This document shows positions 1 through 10,400 of a stretch of DNA of 64,000 nucleotides, one piece after another. Position numbers and translations under genes: made by a program. Under the pieces are notes generated by a model. It worked only from the letters and a program-made list of their open reading frames with translations. It was not told the origin of the DNA and did no database searches. Each line of letters starts with the position of its first letter. Position 1 is the stretch's first letter. Origin of the DNA: Anaerolineaceae bacterium (lineage in GTDB: Bacteria; Chloroflexota; Anaerolineae; Anaerolineales; Anaerolineaceae); the NCBI GenBank assembly GCA_030653365.1, contig JAURZL010000013.1, positions 278,473 to 342,472 on the forward strand, written 5' to 3'.

Positions 1-795
1 GAATATGCTTACTTTGGATATCTGAAGAAAATGATCCTGACATTACACAATGTCAAGATGATGAAAATGGGGAGATTGCCATTTCATGGTGCTATGTTCC
101 ATATCGTTTTACGGAATGCAGGAACTTCCAATGTCTTATTAATTGGAGATACCGGAGCTGGAAAATCTGAAACACTCGAAGCACTACGTGGCATTATTGA
201 AGATCAGGTAGAGGACCTTGTCATCATCGCTGATGATATGGGCTCGATTGAAATACTTCCTGATGGAAGAATTATGGGATATGGGACAGAAATTGGAGCT
301 TTTGTTCGCCTGGATGATTTACAGAAGGATTATGCATTTGGACAAATAGATCGTTCCATAATTATGAATCCTGACCAGGTGAATGCAAGGGTAGTAATCC
401 CGGTGACCACCTTCAAAAATGTTGTTAATGGATATGAGATCGACTTTGTTTTATATGCCAACAATTATGATACGGTTGATGAAGACCATCCGGCAGTTGA
501 ACGGATCAAAAATCCTGAACAGGCAATTGACATTTTCCGTTCCGGCGCTGTGATGAGTAAAGGGACAACAACGACAACCGGATTAACACATTCTTATTTT
601 GCAAATATTTTTGGCCCGCCAGAATATAGGGAGTTGCATGACGAAATAGCTAATCAGTATTTCCATGCATTTTATGCTAAAGATGTATTTGTTGGAGAAA
701 TGAGAACTCAATTGGGTATTTCTGGTAAAGAATTTACCGGACCAGAAGATTCCGCCAGAGCTTTATTGGAGATTTTGAAAACAAGACCTCGATAA
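1..795 (+). CDS. HprK/PEPCK-superfamily P-loop protein, C-terminal part (5' end outside window)
   Basis: The frame is open from base 1, so this is the C-terminal part of a longer protein; the ATG at 31 is probably internal. A Walker A loop GDTGAGKSE is followed by an IADD motif. In HPr kinase the equivalent motifs are GDSGxGKSE and the downstream VADD, and ATP-dependent PEP carboxykinase shares the same fold. The remainder (about 180 residues) lacks the typical HprK C-terminal signature that I can recognise. It is therefore best called an HprK/PEPCK-like nucleotide-binding enzyme. Substrate and pathway cannot be decided without the missing N-terminus. No signal peptide or membrane segment is visible in the part present. 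Confidence 0.6.
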   Translation, partial: EYAYFGYLKKMILTLHNVKMMKMGRLPFHGAMFHIVLRNAGTSNVLLIGDTGAGKSETLEALRGIIEDQVEDLVIIADDMGSIEILPDGRIMGYGTEIGAFVRLDDLQKDYAFGQIDRSIIMNPDQVNARVVIPVTTFKNVVNGYEIDFVLYANNYDTVDEDHPAVERIKNPEQAIDIFRSGAVMSKGTTTTTGLTHSYFANIFGPPEYRELHDEIANQYFHAFYAKDVFVGEMRTQLGISGKEFTGPEDSARALLEILKTRPR

Positions 796-1085
796 CAAAG
801 AATTAGGGTGATTTCATTTCACCTAATGCTACTTCAATTGTCATGAATTGTCTTCATGTACGATCTCAATCATGATTTGTTGAGGAGGTTAATATTTAAA
901 TTAAGAAATAACAAAGGAAGGAATTTATAACGTGAGTGAAGAATTTTTCTACACTACTTTCTAGGTAATGAGACTTCCACGAATTGTTCTTAATAATGAG
1001 CTACCAATCATGACCAAAATGATGATTAAGTTGCATGGATTCTTGAAATCCATATTTCATTTTCACCTCATTTTTAGTTTCAACC
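796..1085. other. Intergenic gap, about 290 bases
   Basis: AT-rich gap with no confident gene. A weak imperfect hairpin (TTAGG.TGA / TCACCTAA, about 806-828) lies just after the upstream stop and lacks a U-run. A good Shine-Dalgarno (AAGGAAGG) precedes a GTG at 932 whose frame is closed by TAG after ten codons. Reading past that TAG, the same frame stays open to 1102. This could be a decayed small gene, but nothing in it is recognisable. Confidence 0.4.
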
Positions 1086-1976
1086 ATGTTTATTATGATT
1101 AATCAGTACAATAGTAGAATGAAAATTTTTGCATTTCTATTTAATATTCTTTTATTACTTTTGGTAGGATGCTTATCAAATGATCCCCTTGAAGAAAATA
1201 TATCTCCAACTTTTGAAATAACAAAAACACTCAATATTGAAGAAAAACCATCCCCTACAATTACCCAAACAGTTGTTCCAACAAATACTCCCGAACCAAA
1301 GGCGATTGAGATAGATGTCTGTTCTCCGTTAGTAAATTATCCTATTGAAAACCTGGTCAATATGATATCCAATCCATTTCTTCCCCCCAAACCAGGCTCA
1401 GATGATCCGCACCAGGGGGTGGATTTCAGTGTCGTCGATCCCGACCTCCGTATGGCCTTGAAAGGTGCAGCAGTGCAGGCAATATTGGCTGGTGAGGTTG
1501 TCATGGTGATGGATGACCGCTTTCCTTATGGCCACGCTATCCTGGTGGAAACGCCGTTTCAAAAATTACCGGTTAGCTGGATGGAAAAACTGGAGACTCA
1601 AACCAAACCAGATTTATTTGGTGCCAACCCCTCCTTAACATGTCCGGCAGGTTGGGATCAACCTGATCAGGAAAATATGGATCTTTCTCTTTATATCCTT
1701 TACGCCCATCTTGATACTGCTACGACGTATACGTTGGGAGACCAGGTAGATTGTGGTGATGGATTAGGTTCAATAGGGGATAGTGGAAATGCGCTGGCTC
1801 CACACCTGCATATAGAAATGAGGTATGGCTACTCTTCAGGTATCAAAGGCAGTATGGCACATTATACTGTCAGCGCTGATCAACAGGAAATGAGCAATTA
1901 TTGTCGTTGGCGGGTGAGTGGGTGGTATCGCATAATTGATCCCATGGATTTGTTTTTCACGAACCCCGGTTCTTAA
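1086..1976 (+). CDS. M23 (LytM/DD-endopeptidase-like) peptidase lipoprotein
   Basis: An N-terminal hydrophobic stretch ends in a lipobox (LLVGC), so the product is probably a membrane-anchored lipoprotein. A Thr/Pro/Glu-rich linker follows (about residues 40-75). The M23 zinc peptidase signatures are HQGVDFS (H and D ligands) and HLHIEMR near the C-terminus. A ~45-residue Cys-containing insertion separates the core motifs. The family cleaves peptide cross-links of peptidoglycan; whether this one is active is inferred from the intact H-xxx-D and H-x-H residues. The start is uncertain: ATGs at 1086, 1095 and 1119 are in frame, and 1119 gives the most typical signal peptide. No clear Shine-Dalgarno is seen. 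The stop codon overlaps that of the convergent gene behind it. Confidence 0.8.
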   Translation: MFIMINQYNSRMKIFAFLFNILLLLLVGCLSNDPLEENISPTFEITKTLNIEEKPSPTITQTVVPTNTPEPKAIEIDVCSPLVNYPIENLVNMISNPFLPPKPGSDDPHQGVDFSVVDPDLRMALKGAAVQAILAGEVVMVMDDRFPYGHAILVETPFQKLPVSWMEKLETQTKPDLFGANPSLTCPAGWDQPDQENMDLSLYILYAHLDTATTYTLGDQVDCGDGLGSIGDSGNALAPHLHIEMRYGYSSGIKGSMAHYTVSADQQEMSNYCRWRVSGWYRIIDPMDLFFTNPGS

Positions 1977-2761
1977 GGGGATGTATTTCTTAAGTCAGAA
2001 TATCCCATATCCAACATCCATTGACAGAGTATTGGTCCACCATGTTCATCTGGAATGGGTGTTGATCCGTTGTCTTGTGGAATGCCATTAAATCCACGGA
2101 AATAACCAAATTCTCCAGTTAGTTGTTCTTCAGCCGGACCTGACAAATCACGATCACCGATAGCAATGGCATGGATATGGATGGGAGATCCAGGATATAA
2201 CTGGTCAAAGTTTCGTAACCAGGCGGCGAATCCTGCTGTGCGTAATGCGTTGATCAATGGTTCAATGTCATCATACAATACCTGATAGATTCCATATTGA
2301 ATCACGGAAATATCAACTGCACCCCCACCATTATGGGTTCCAAAACTGGCGGAAATCTGATTTGTATAACTGCCTTGCGTAAGATGATATCCAGTTAATT
2401 CAATTTCACCCCCATAAATGGATTGGGCATGTTCAAGCATTGAAAAAGTACGTTGATTGATGTACATCCCATTAATAACAACCAGATCATAATTTTCCTG
2501 AGGTTCCAGACAATTATCTGGTTCAATGAATGCTGGAGTAGGTGTATTGGATACGGTCGGGGTTTTAGTCGGAAGTACTGGTACTGTGGAAGTGGCTGTA
2601 ATCGTCGGAGTGGATGTTTGTGTGGATAAAACTATGGTTGGAAAAATAACCTGAGATTCAATAGAGTCATCCACTACCTTATTTGTTCCACAAGAAGTAA
2701 TCATAAGAAGTGGGATGGTAATTAAAATGATGACCATAAAAATTCTACGGCGATGAGTCAT
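1973..2761 (-). CDS. M15-like (D-Ala-D-Ala carboxypeptidase fold) lipoprotein
   Basis: The product starts with an RRR n-region, a hydrophobic core and a lipobox-like ITSC, then a Thr/Pro-rich linker, so it is likely a surface lipoprotein. The C-terminal half carries SFGTHNGGGAVDIS and later HIHAIAIGD. These match the SxHxxGxAxD and final H-x-H zinc-ligand pattern of M15/VanY-type LD/DD-carboxypeptidases. I infer cell-wall peptide trimming. A longer form starting at GTG (2788) is possible, but its Shine-Dalgarno abuts the codon. The ATG at 2761 gives the cleaner signal peptide. It converges with the M23 gene: the two stop codons share CTTAAG and the coding regions overlap by 4 bases. Confidence 0.7.
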   Translation of the reverse strand: MTHRRRIFMVIILITIPLLMITSCGTNKVVDDSIESQVIFPTIVLSTQTSTPTITATSTVPVLPTKTPTVSNTPTPAFIEPDNCLEPQENYDLVVINGMYINQRTFSMLEHAQSIYGGEIELTGYHLTQGSYTNQISASFGTHNGGGAVDISVIQYGIYQVLYDDIEPLINALRTAGFAAWLRNFDQLYPGSPIHIHAIAIGDRDLSGPAEEQLTGEFGYFRGFNGIPQDNGSTPIPDEHGGPILCQWMLDMGYSDLRNTSP

Positions 2762-2885
2762 TTTTTTATTTTCATAATTCGTAAACACCTAGATAGAGTC
2801 TAATACATTATTCAATTAAACCATGATTTACTAAGCGTTGAATTGACGAACAGAAGTTTCTCTTATTAAAAAAAATATGGATTAA

Positions 2886-4325
2886 TTATGATGAAAAATT
2901 AATCGATTTTTTATCACCTGTTTTTATCTTTGCTAACGCAAGAATTGAAAATAAGAAAAGAATTACATAAATTACCATCAAATTGGTATATCCGATTTGA
3001 TCAGCGATTGGACCACCAATGTATGCGCCAACAGCTCCAGCTCCAGCACCAGCCAGATTGGAGATACCCAGGAATTTTCCAGCCTGGTCTTTTGGAACAA
3101 TCTCGGTTCCCAAAGCCCAATTGGAAGCATAAAAGAAACCTATTCCTGCCCCAACCAGACAACCAGCTGCATACATATATGAGATTGAAGGAGATAAAAG
3201 CACCAGAGCAGTCCCAAGTGTGGTCAGAATAGCACTGACCAAAATAATCTTTTTGGTGCCAAATCGATCCGTCAACCAGCCACTGGGTACTGCCGAGATG
3301 AGGATAAAAATACCAATAAACATCGTGATCGATGCTGCTGGGCCTGCGGCTTTTTCGCCCTGTAATTCAACGAATCTCTCCTGTAAGAAAAAGACCAGAA
3401 ACCCAGCCAGGTTGGTTGATCCAGCCAGGAATGCCAATCTGTTAACCACCCACCAGGTAAAATTCTGATGATCCTGAATTTTTTGGCCAATACTGATGTA
3501 AACACTACTCCAAACCCCGATTCCTATGGCGATTAGCATTCCTAATAAACCAATAGCCATTACCATCAGGTGACTATAAGGAGTTTCCTCTTGTAGTATA
3601 AAATTCATGATTTGCCGAACAAAAAATCCTGAAGAAAGAATAATTACTGTAAATGCTGCAGTCATTAAAACCAGACGGATAATTGGATTCCAATCGACTT
3701 TCGCTGATTTTTGTTGTAACGGTTCTTCCTTGATTGTTAGAGTGAGTAAGAGACATACAATCATCACTACGATCAAAGTTATCAATGCACCCCAAATATT
3801 ACCAGCACTGACCATTTTGCCAATCACAAAGGAAACAAATATTAATGGAAGTGGAAGTTCGAACAACGCTTTAAAACCAGAGAAACGACCTCTCTTTTCT
3901 TCAGGAACGAGATCAGGAATGATACCCTGGGTAGCTGCGTGGGCCGTATTCGCTGTCACCATGGATAATGTGTAAAGGAGGAATAAGAACCAATAACCGG
4001 TCATGCCTTCCATACCAGCTGTAAAACCTATGAAGACGTAGAGAATGATTTCTCCAATGGTACCTGCCACAATGAATGGACGACGCCTACCAAATTTTGA
4101 AGTGGATTGATCACTGAGTAATCCCATCAAAGCCTGTACCAACACAGCAGCCATTAATGCCCAGAGCCGCATATTTCCTAATAATTCACCTTTGGCGGCT
4201 TCCCCAACAAAGCGTTGAATTAATAAGGGGACGATTAATGGGGATAATACTTGTGAACGTGCGGTGAGAGCAAACCAGTAAATGTTGTAGGTGATATAGT
4301 GATACCAACGGATGACTTGTTTCAT
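2886..4325 (-). CDS. MFS transporter, probably sugar or glycoside uptake
   Basis: A 479-residue protein with about 12 predicted hydrophobic segments. A cytoplasmic loop motif DQSTSKFGRRRP after TM2 resembles motif A of the major facilitator superfamily, and a second copy (DRFGTKK) follows in the C-terminal half. The overall style (a KFGRRRP loop and a long TM run) resembles the sugar:cation (GPH/SLC45-like) symporters. The ATG overlaps the TGA of the upstream glycosidase-like gene by one base (TGATG), a sign of translational coupling. Being last in the mannosidase operon, it probably imports the oligosaccharide or glycoside that the cluster degrades. The substrate is an inference. Confidence 0.75.
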   Translation of the reverse strand: MKQVIRWYHYITYNIYWFALTARSQVLSPLIVPLLIQRFVGEAAKGELLGNMRLWALMAAVLVQALMGLLSDQSTSKFGRRRPFIVAGTIGEIILYVFIGFTAGMEGMTGYWFLFLLYTLSMVTANTAHAATQGIIPDLVPEEKRGRFSGFKALFELPLPLIFVSFVIGKMVSAGNIWGALITLIVVMIVCLLLTLTIKEEPLQQKSAKVDWNPIIRLVLMTAAFTVIILSSGFFVRQIMNFILQEETPYSHLMVMAIGLLGMLIAIGIGVWSSVYISIGQKIQDHQNFTWWVVNRLAFLAGSTNLAGFLVFFLQERFVELQGEKAAGPAASITMFIGIFILISAVPSGWLTDRFGTKKIILVSAILTTLGTALVLLSPSISYMYAAGCLVGAGIGFFYASNWALGTEIVPKDQAGKFLGISNLAGAGAGAVGAYIGGPIADQIGYTNLMVIYVILFLFSILALAKIKTGDKKSINFSS

Positions 4326-6214
4326 CAGGACTCCTTGTGAGGTTTAATCATAAAGATCGAATAAATGTCGAGATCAAAGGATAAATGGTCTGAATTTAAT
4401 GAAAATTCTTGTTTCGGTCCAAATGGTGTTATGACATCAATTGTAGAACATTCCGGAATATATAACATTATTTTTTGACCATGATTTTGGTAATTGACCA
4501 GATGAATATTCATGTCTCCTTCTGAATTTTCCCATACATCAATTAACACCGGATGGTCAGCGGTGATATGTATTGTTTGATTGAGATCCAGATGGCTGAA
4601 AAGTTCATCCTGAAATTTTAGATCGGGTAATTTAAAATAAGGTGAGTGGGTTACCAATTTAGACATACCCATCCAATCCATTATTTTTCGCAAGGTTTTA
4701 CTGCCGTGATAACCCCGGATAAGACCATCAGCTGTGTTGGTCAAAATTGATTTTAGGATTGGTTTTTGATCAAAAAACGAACGTAAAAATAATGGACAGG
4801 AAATAAAGTTGCTTACATGGATGAATTTAACATTTTGTTGGTTTCGTTCGGGATTTATTAGTTCATCAAATACCAATACATGTGTCAGTCCTTGTAAGTT
4901 GTTTAGATCTGTCACCACTCTCCAGGGAACCCCAGCTGCCAATAAAGATTGCTGACAGGCAAAAAAGACTGGTGCCAGTTGGAACCAATTCTGCCAGAGT
5001 GTGTCCCCTGGATGCAGAATTCCAATAGAGGCCACCCGCTTGATTTGGTGTTGATATACTGATTGGTGATCTTCGAGCCAATGATGAAATTCTCCAATTG
5101 CTAACTGTTGTTGAGAATATTCCGTAGCAGTTAACAAGGTCATTTTTGCACCATCATGATATTCAGTGCCTTTTGTTGTCATACTGCAACCAAGGGCTGC
5201 TGCTTCTGCCATGCCCGTTAATATCCTGCGGACTGGATAAACAGGATCAAAACCAATTCCAGCATCATAGGAGAGAACACTCAGGTGTTTTTGGCTTGGC
5301 AAATAGGGTTGGGTATTTCGTACGGTCACGGCATTGTTAACCAGAAGGTTGGATTCTGCTTCCCACTTTGGCAAGGCAAAGTTTTCTATCATGGTCACAT
5401 CTTGTATTTCTGCCAACGCCTGGAAATCGATTCCAAAAATAAGTTTTGTTGGTCGCATCACCGGATCATAATCGTTCGCGCTGATGACAATATCCGGTTT
5501 TAATGATCGGGCATGAAGGGCTAAATAATGAACGACAGAAGTTGTTTTCTCGGCACGCCAGGATATGTAATCCTTCACTTCCTGTTTAGAGAGATCGGTA
5601 TTGGCAGGAATTATTTTTCCAGTTTCCAGTTTATAAATTTGTTTACAGGATTCACAATAACAACCTGGTGCTCCCAACCAGGTTTTAAACAGAGGATTGG
5701 GTTGCTGACCAAACCAGAGGTTATCAAAGAAAATTCCATCAGCTCCGCGGTTAATCGCGTCGGTAATTCTTTCTGCAAGATAATTTATCCATTCCTTGTT
5801 TTGAAAGCAAGTCATAAATCTGCCTGAATAATAATAAATTTTTTTCCCTTTTGGCGTGATGGCATACCAATTCTTTTTTTGAAAACTGCCAGAAAAGACA
5901 CAATTGGAGGATTGAATATAGGCGAAAACTTTTCCACCTTGTTGATGATATTGATTGACCGCCTGTTCGAAGGAAACCCAATCTTCTTCTTCAATTTCTG
6001 GTGGAAACCCCCAACTATATGTCAGGTGGATCCAATTCTGGTAGAGTTTATTCACAACCAGATCAGCACCTCCTTGTTTGTGTGCTGATAAATGGACGGC
6101 TTCATCTACGTCAACCTGCATGAATTTCAGTTTGTTCATGCGAATCGTTCCAGGTCCAGCCCAAAGATAGATGGGACGATAATTTCCAATTCGAAATTCA
6201 GTTTGGTTGTACAT
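4325..6214 (-). CDS. TIM-barrel glycoside-hydrolase-like protein
   Basis: A 629-residue soluble protein with no signal peptide. The N-terminal 330 residues have the repeated beta-strand/helix pattern of a TIM barrel: W-rich strands, a motif GADGIFFDNLWFG that puts an Asp at a strand end, and a following CYCESCKQIY stretch. Cys-rich stretches of this kind occur in several uncharacterised putative glycosidases. The C-terminal ~130 residues look like an all-beta accessory domain. I cannot assign a CAZy family. Position between an alpha-mannosidase and a sugar-type MFS transporter supports a role in intracellular glycan breakdown. The downstream transporter gene is coupled by a TGATG overlap. Confidence 0.6.
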   Translation of the reverse strand: MYNQTEFRIGNYRPIYLWAGPGTIRMNKLKFMQVDVDEAVHLSAHKQGGADLVVNKLYQNWIHLTYSWGFPPEIEEEDWVSFEQAVNQYHQQGGKVFAYIQSSNCVFSGSFQKKNWYAITPKGKKIYYYSGRFMTCFQNKEWINYLAERITDAINRGADGIFFDNLWFGQQPNPLFKTWLGAPGCYCESCKQIYKLETGKIIPANTDLSKQEVKDYISWRAEKTTSVVHYLALHARSLKPDIVISANDYDPVMRPTKLIFGIDFQALAEIQDVTMIENFALPKWEAESNLLVNNAVTVRNTQPYLPSQKHLSVLSYDAGIGFDPVYPVRRILTGMAEAAALGCSMTTKGTEYHDGAKMTLLTATEYSQQQLAIGEFHHWLEDHQSVYQHQIKRVASIGILHPGDTLWQNWFQLAPVFFACQQSLLAAGVPWRVVTDLNNLQGLTHVLVFDELINPERNQQNVKFIHVSNFISCPLFLRSFFDQKPILKSILTNTADGLIRGYHGSKTLRKIMDWMGMSKLVTHSPYFKLPDLKFQDELFSHLDLNQTIHITADHPVLIDVWENSEGDMNIHLVNYQNHGQKIMLYIPECSTIDVITPFGPKQEFSLNSDHLSFDLDIYSIFMIKPHKES

Positions 6215-6268
6215 CTGGCTCCTGACAATGAGTATTATTAGAAAAGAATTATTTATGGGATGACTTTT

Positions 6269-7405
6269 TTAATTGTTTGATAAGTGTTTTTGTATCGCCA
6301 GAATTTTTTCTGTTGATTTCAATCCATGACCTGTAAAAACGGAAAACCAATGATCTATTTTCGGATGAGCGTGAATAATTTCAGGAATTGCTGCGATCGT
6401 CGCTGCAGCCGTAGGTTCGATGTAAAAGCCCTTTCGATGCATGTCGAGCATAGCAAATTGAATTTGGTCATCATCTACAATAAAAAAATCTCCATTGGTG
6501 AATCGAACTGCCTGTAAAATTTGTTCTCCCCGGACAGGTTCAGCAATCGCTATTCCTTCCGCCACTGTGGGCAGCCATTTTCCTTCGGGTAGTGTTGACA
6601 CAGAATGCTTGTGCGCTGCATAGAGTGGGGCACAATTCTTGCTTTGAACAGCAAAAATGCGGGGAAGAGTAGAAATTAATCCAGCTTTCATGAGATCATT
6701 AAACCCTATCCAGACCCCAAGGATCAATGTTCCATTTCCTGCTGGCAATATGATTGCTTCTGGTGCTATCCAATTGTTCTGCTCCCATATTTCATAGGCA
6801 AAAGTCTTGGTACCCTGGAAGAAGAATGGATTCCAGGAATGGCTGGCGTAATAGGTGGTTTTTGCCGCATTGAGGACAGCATGGGCTGTGTCTTCCCGGC
6901 TACCAGGAATCAGGTAAAGGTTGGCACCGTATTGTGTGATTTGTGCCAGCTTTGCAGGAGAAGTGTTTGAAGGAACATAGATATCGCAATTAATATTTGC
7001 TCGAGCGCAATACGCTGCGATTGCGCAGCCTGCATTCCCGGAGGAATCCTCAACGACATGAGTTACACCAATTTCTTTGGCGAACGAAATTAATACGGAC
7101 GCTCCGCGATCCTTATAGGACCCGGTTTGAAATAGATGGTCTTGCTTTATCATCACCGATTTTCCTTCAAATTCTATCGGGATAATCGGCGTGAATCCTT
7201 CTGAAAAGGAGATGATATTGTTGTCTTGTTGAATTGGTAAAGCTTCTTTGTATCGCCACATGGATGGTGGACGTTTTTGGATCAAATCGATGGAAAAATG
7301 GGTGTCCATTTCAATATCCAATAAACCACCACATGAACATCGCCAGAGACCATCGCTTGCAGAATAAATTTGATTACATTCAGAACAAATCAATTGTATT
7401 TCCAT
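6269..7405 (-). CDS. thrC: Threonine-synthase-like PLP enzyme with N-terminal zinc ribbon
   Basis: A fold-type II PLP enzyme. An N-terminal CSECNQIY...CSCGG ribbon (about residues 6-27, numbered from the chosen start) is typical of the longer threonine synthases. The PLP lysine lies in GSYKDRGA, the SGNAGCA loop follows, and the PAGNGTL glycine loop binds the cofactor phosphate. Threonine synthase converts O-phosphohomoserine to threonine; related enzymes include threonine dehydratase-like and cysteate/diaminopropionate synthases, so substrate is not certain. Start: the open frame extends to a GTG at 7414, but AAAGGAG lies eight bases before the ATG at 7405 and directly abuts the GTG, so I chose 7405. 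It lies six bases after the mannosidase stop and is odd company for sugar catabolism. Confidence 0.7.
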   Translation of the reverse strand: MEIQLICSECNQIYSASDGLWRCSCGGLLDIEMDTHFSIDLIQKRPPSMWRYKEALPIQQDNNIISFSEGFTPIIPIEFEGKSVMIKQDHLFQTGSYKDRGASVLISFAKEIGVTHVVEDSSGNAGCAIAAYCARANINCDIYVPSNTSPAKLAQITQYGANLYLIPGSREDTAHAVLNAAKTTYYASHSWNPFFFQGTKTFAYEIWEQNNWIAPEAIILPAGNGTLILGVWIGFNDLMKAGLISTLPRIFAVQSKNCAPLYAAHKHSVSTLPEGKWLPTVAEGIAIAEPVRGEQILQAVRFTNGDFFIVDDDQIQFAMLDMHRKGFYIEPTAAATIAAIPEIIHAHPKIDHWFSVFTGHGLKSTEKILAIQKHLSNN

Positions 7406-7410
7406 CAAGC

Positions 7411-10400
7411 TCACTCCTTTCCTTTAATATGAATTCTGATAGTTTTGATCTCGTAGGGTTTGATTTCCATTAGAATGTGATGATTTGATACAAGGCATTG
7501 TTGTTGATTCTCTTCCAACAGGTTCGTTTCCCAGGCTGAAAGGATGGGGGCAAAGGATTTTATAAGAACCTGACCTCTTTTTCTTTGACTTTCGTATAAA
7601 CGAATGATGAATCCAGTCCCATCTTCTGCCTTTTTAATGGTTTCAATGACCACATTCATGCAGTTGGTTGAAAAGAATGGCAAAGCAAGATTACTATCTT
7701 TTTCTGAAGATTGATTTTCGGTGGTTGTGCTGAATTGATCAAAAACGATGATGGGATTATTCAAAGCATATGCCGACGCCTGCGTGCGTTCGTCCCAATT
7801 ACCCGTGTGGGGAAATAGAGAATACTTGAATTGATGAACCCCCAAATCCGCATTGGGATCCGGTAAGGTTGGACCACGTAATAATGACAATCGCATCACA
7901 TTTTCATGAATATCATGCCCATATTTACAGTCATTCATCAAGCTGACACCATAATTTCCTTCACTCAAATCAACCCATTTGTGTGCACAAGTTTCAAATC
8001 TTGCCCAATCCCAGCTGGTATTGCGATGTGTGGAGCGTTGCACATTTCCCCATTGGATATCATAGGTGGCGATTGGGGAAAGAATATTCACCGGGAATGC
8101 GACTTTGAGTAATTTGAAACGTTCCTGCCAGTCAATGGATGTGTCAAAATCGATCTGTTTGCTATTGGATGAAATTGAAATTGTTTGCGTGTAGTAAGAA
8201 TTGGCGATTTTTCGCGTCAATTCTAAGGTCTGACGCAAAGGTCCCTTCTCAACCCAATTTAATGAATCAACCTGTTGAGCATGCTCAATTTTGTCATCAT
8301 AAAAGATATCGATATCCCAGGCATCATAGGTGAGAGGGCGGTCTTCAAAGAGTTGGAACTGATTGGCAATTGAATGAGATGGTAATAGTTCCCGTTTTTC
8401 TTCTTTATCAAAAATACTGACCAGATCACCACTACCGTTGAATTTGAGTTTGATCAGAACATTTTCCATCTCAAAGCCACCTTCTTCCGCAGTAGCTGTT
8501 TCATTACCTATTGTTTCTTCTGATTGAATTTGATGATATTTTATAGGGGTGATGCTATAAGGAGGTAAGATGCCTGGTTGTATCCACATTCCAGCATTCG
8601 TTTTTTGAGTGGGAAGTTGATTACCATCTCTGAAAAAGGTTCCTGTCTGTAAATCCTTAACGAACACCAATTCATTTCTGGGAAACGACGTAGGATTTAC
8701 AAGCAGGATATCACCCGAATAGTATTTGGCAAGAACCAAAAAGGCTTCCTTTTGAACGGATTGGAGAGCTTTCTCCAAAGAATCATATGCAACCATTGCT
8801 TCTTGATAGACTTCCCCGATACTTGATCCTGGCAAGATGTCATGGAATTGATGCAAACAAATGGTTCGCCAGGCAGCATTTATTTCTTCTGTTGGATATT
8901 GATAATTTTTATCCAGGGAGCTTGCCAAACATGCAAGAAATTCCACATCATGAATGAGAAACTCGTTTTTGCGGTTTCTCTTTTTCATTTGGGCTTGGGA
9001 TGTATACGTTCCGCGATGGTATTCAAGATAAAGTTCACCATTCCAGACAGGAAGCATTTTGGAAGTTTGAACTGACTCAATACTTTCAAAGAATTCTTTC
9101 ACACCTGAATGTTGCACTCTGGGTAATGCTGGAAAATCATGCATAATTTCCAGGTTTTCCATCATCTCAAGCGTAGGTCCTCCGCCGCCATCCCCAAAGC
9201 CATATGCCATTAACAAATCCTGGTGGAGTTCTTTTTGTTGGAAATTGTTCCATGTACCAAGTGCTTCCTGCGGATTTGCCATGGAATTGTAGGTACTTGC
9301 ATAAGCACTACCCAGTTCTTTAACCGTACTGAAATGGGTGAGGATTTGAGTTCCATCAATGCCCTGCCAAAGAAAAGTATCGTAGGGTAAACGATTATAT
9401 TGGTTCCATCCGATTTTAATTGTCATGAAGTATTTCAACCCTGCCTGCTTGATCAATTGAGGAAGAGCCCAGGCGTAACCAAAAACATCCGGTAACCATA
9501 AAACCGGTGCTTCGGTGTTCTCTCCAAATTTTTCCCTGAAGTAAGATCTCCCCAGCAGGAATTGGCGCGCCAATGACTCAGAACCGGAGAGATTGCAATC
9601 CGCTTCAACCCACATACCGCCCATAGGTTCCCAGCGACCTTGAGAAACTAGCTTTTTTATTTGATTGAATAATTGAGGTTGGTCTTCCTCGATAAATTGA
9701 TATAACTGAGGTTGACTTTGACTGAAATGATAATGAGGGAATTGTTCCATATATCGGATGACATTCTGAAAGGTGCGTTCTGCTTTGCGTCGGGTTTGCC
9801 CGAGGGTCCACAACCAGGCTACATCGATATGTGCATGTCCTGTTGCATGAATTCTTACATCCATCGGAACACCTGATTTTTGAATTCCAGCAGTTAAGAT
9901 TTCATATGCAGGAACCACACTTTCATAAAAATTTATTCCTAATGGGTGAGTTGTATCCAACCGAATAAAAGCTTCGTTGATTACATTCAACAAATCGCTT
10001 TTCACAGGATTGTCATCCGCGATATTTTCAATTGTGGACAATGTAATTCTTGTGAGAGCACAGAAATCCCGGGTTGCCGAATGAATTTGCACCAATTGTG
10101 GTACACCCATTTGTAATTTAATTCCTGGATCACCTGACGCTGTATATCCTAAACCAGTCCAACCATGTAACATGAGGGTATGATCGCGATCATCATGCCA
10201 CTCTGGTTTCATTTGAATTTCCTTGTGATGGCGATCACAGGCAGCGTAAGGAATTCCATCTACATATGCCAGGGCTTCGGGATGACTGAAATCCCCCTCG
10301 ATTCCTCCTAGCGGCAAATAGATCCCAGTCGATTGTTTTGGATCCCAACCTTTTGGAATTCTGAAGGTTGTATGAAGTTGAAAATTGGTCTGCCAATTTC

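Noticed and set aside
806..828. Hairpin after the first gene as its terminator
   Set aside because: The stem is imperfect and no U-run follows.
2930..3505. Plus-strand and alternative-frame open frames inside the first MFS gene
   Set aside because: They overlap a confident 12-helix transporter and have no supporting features.
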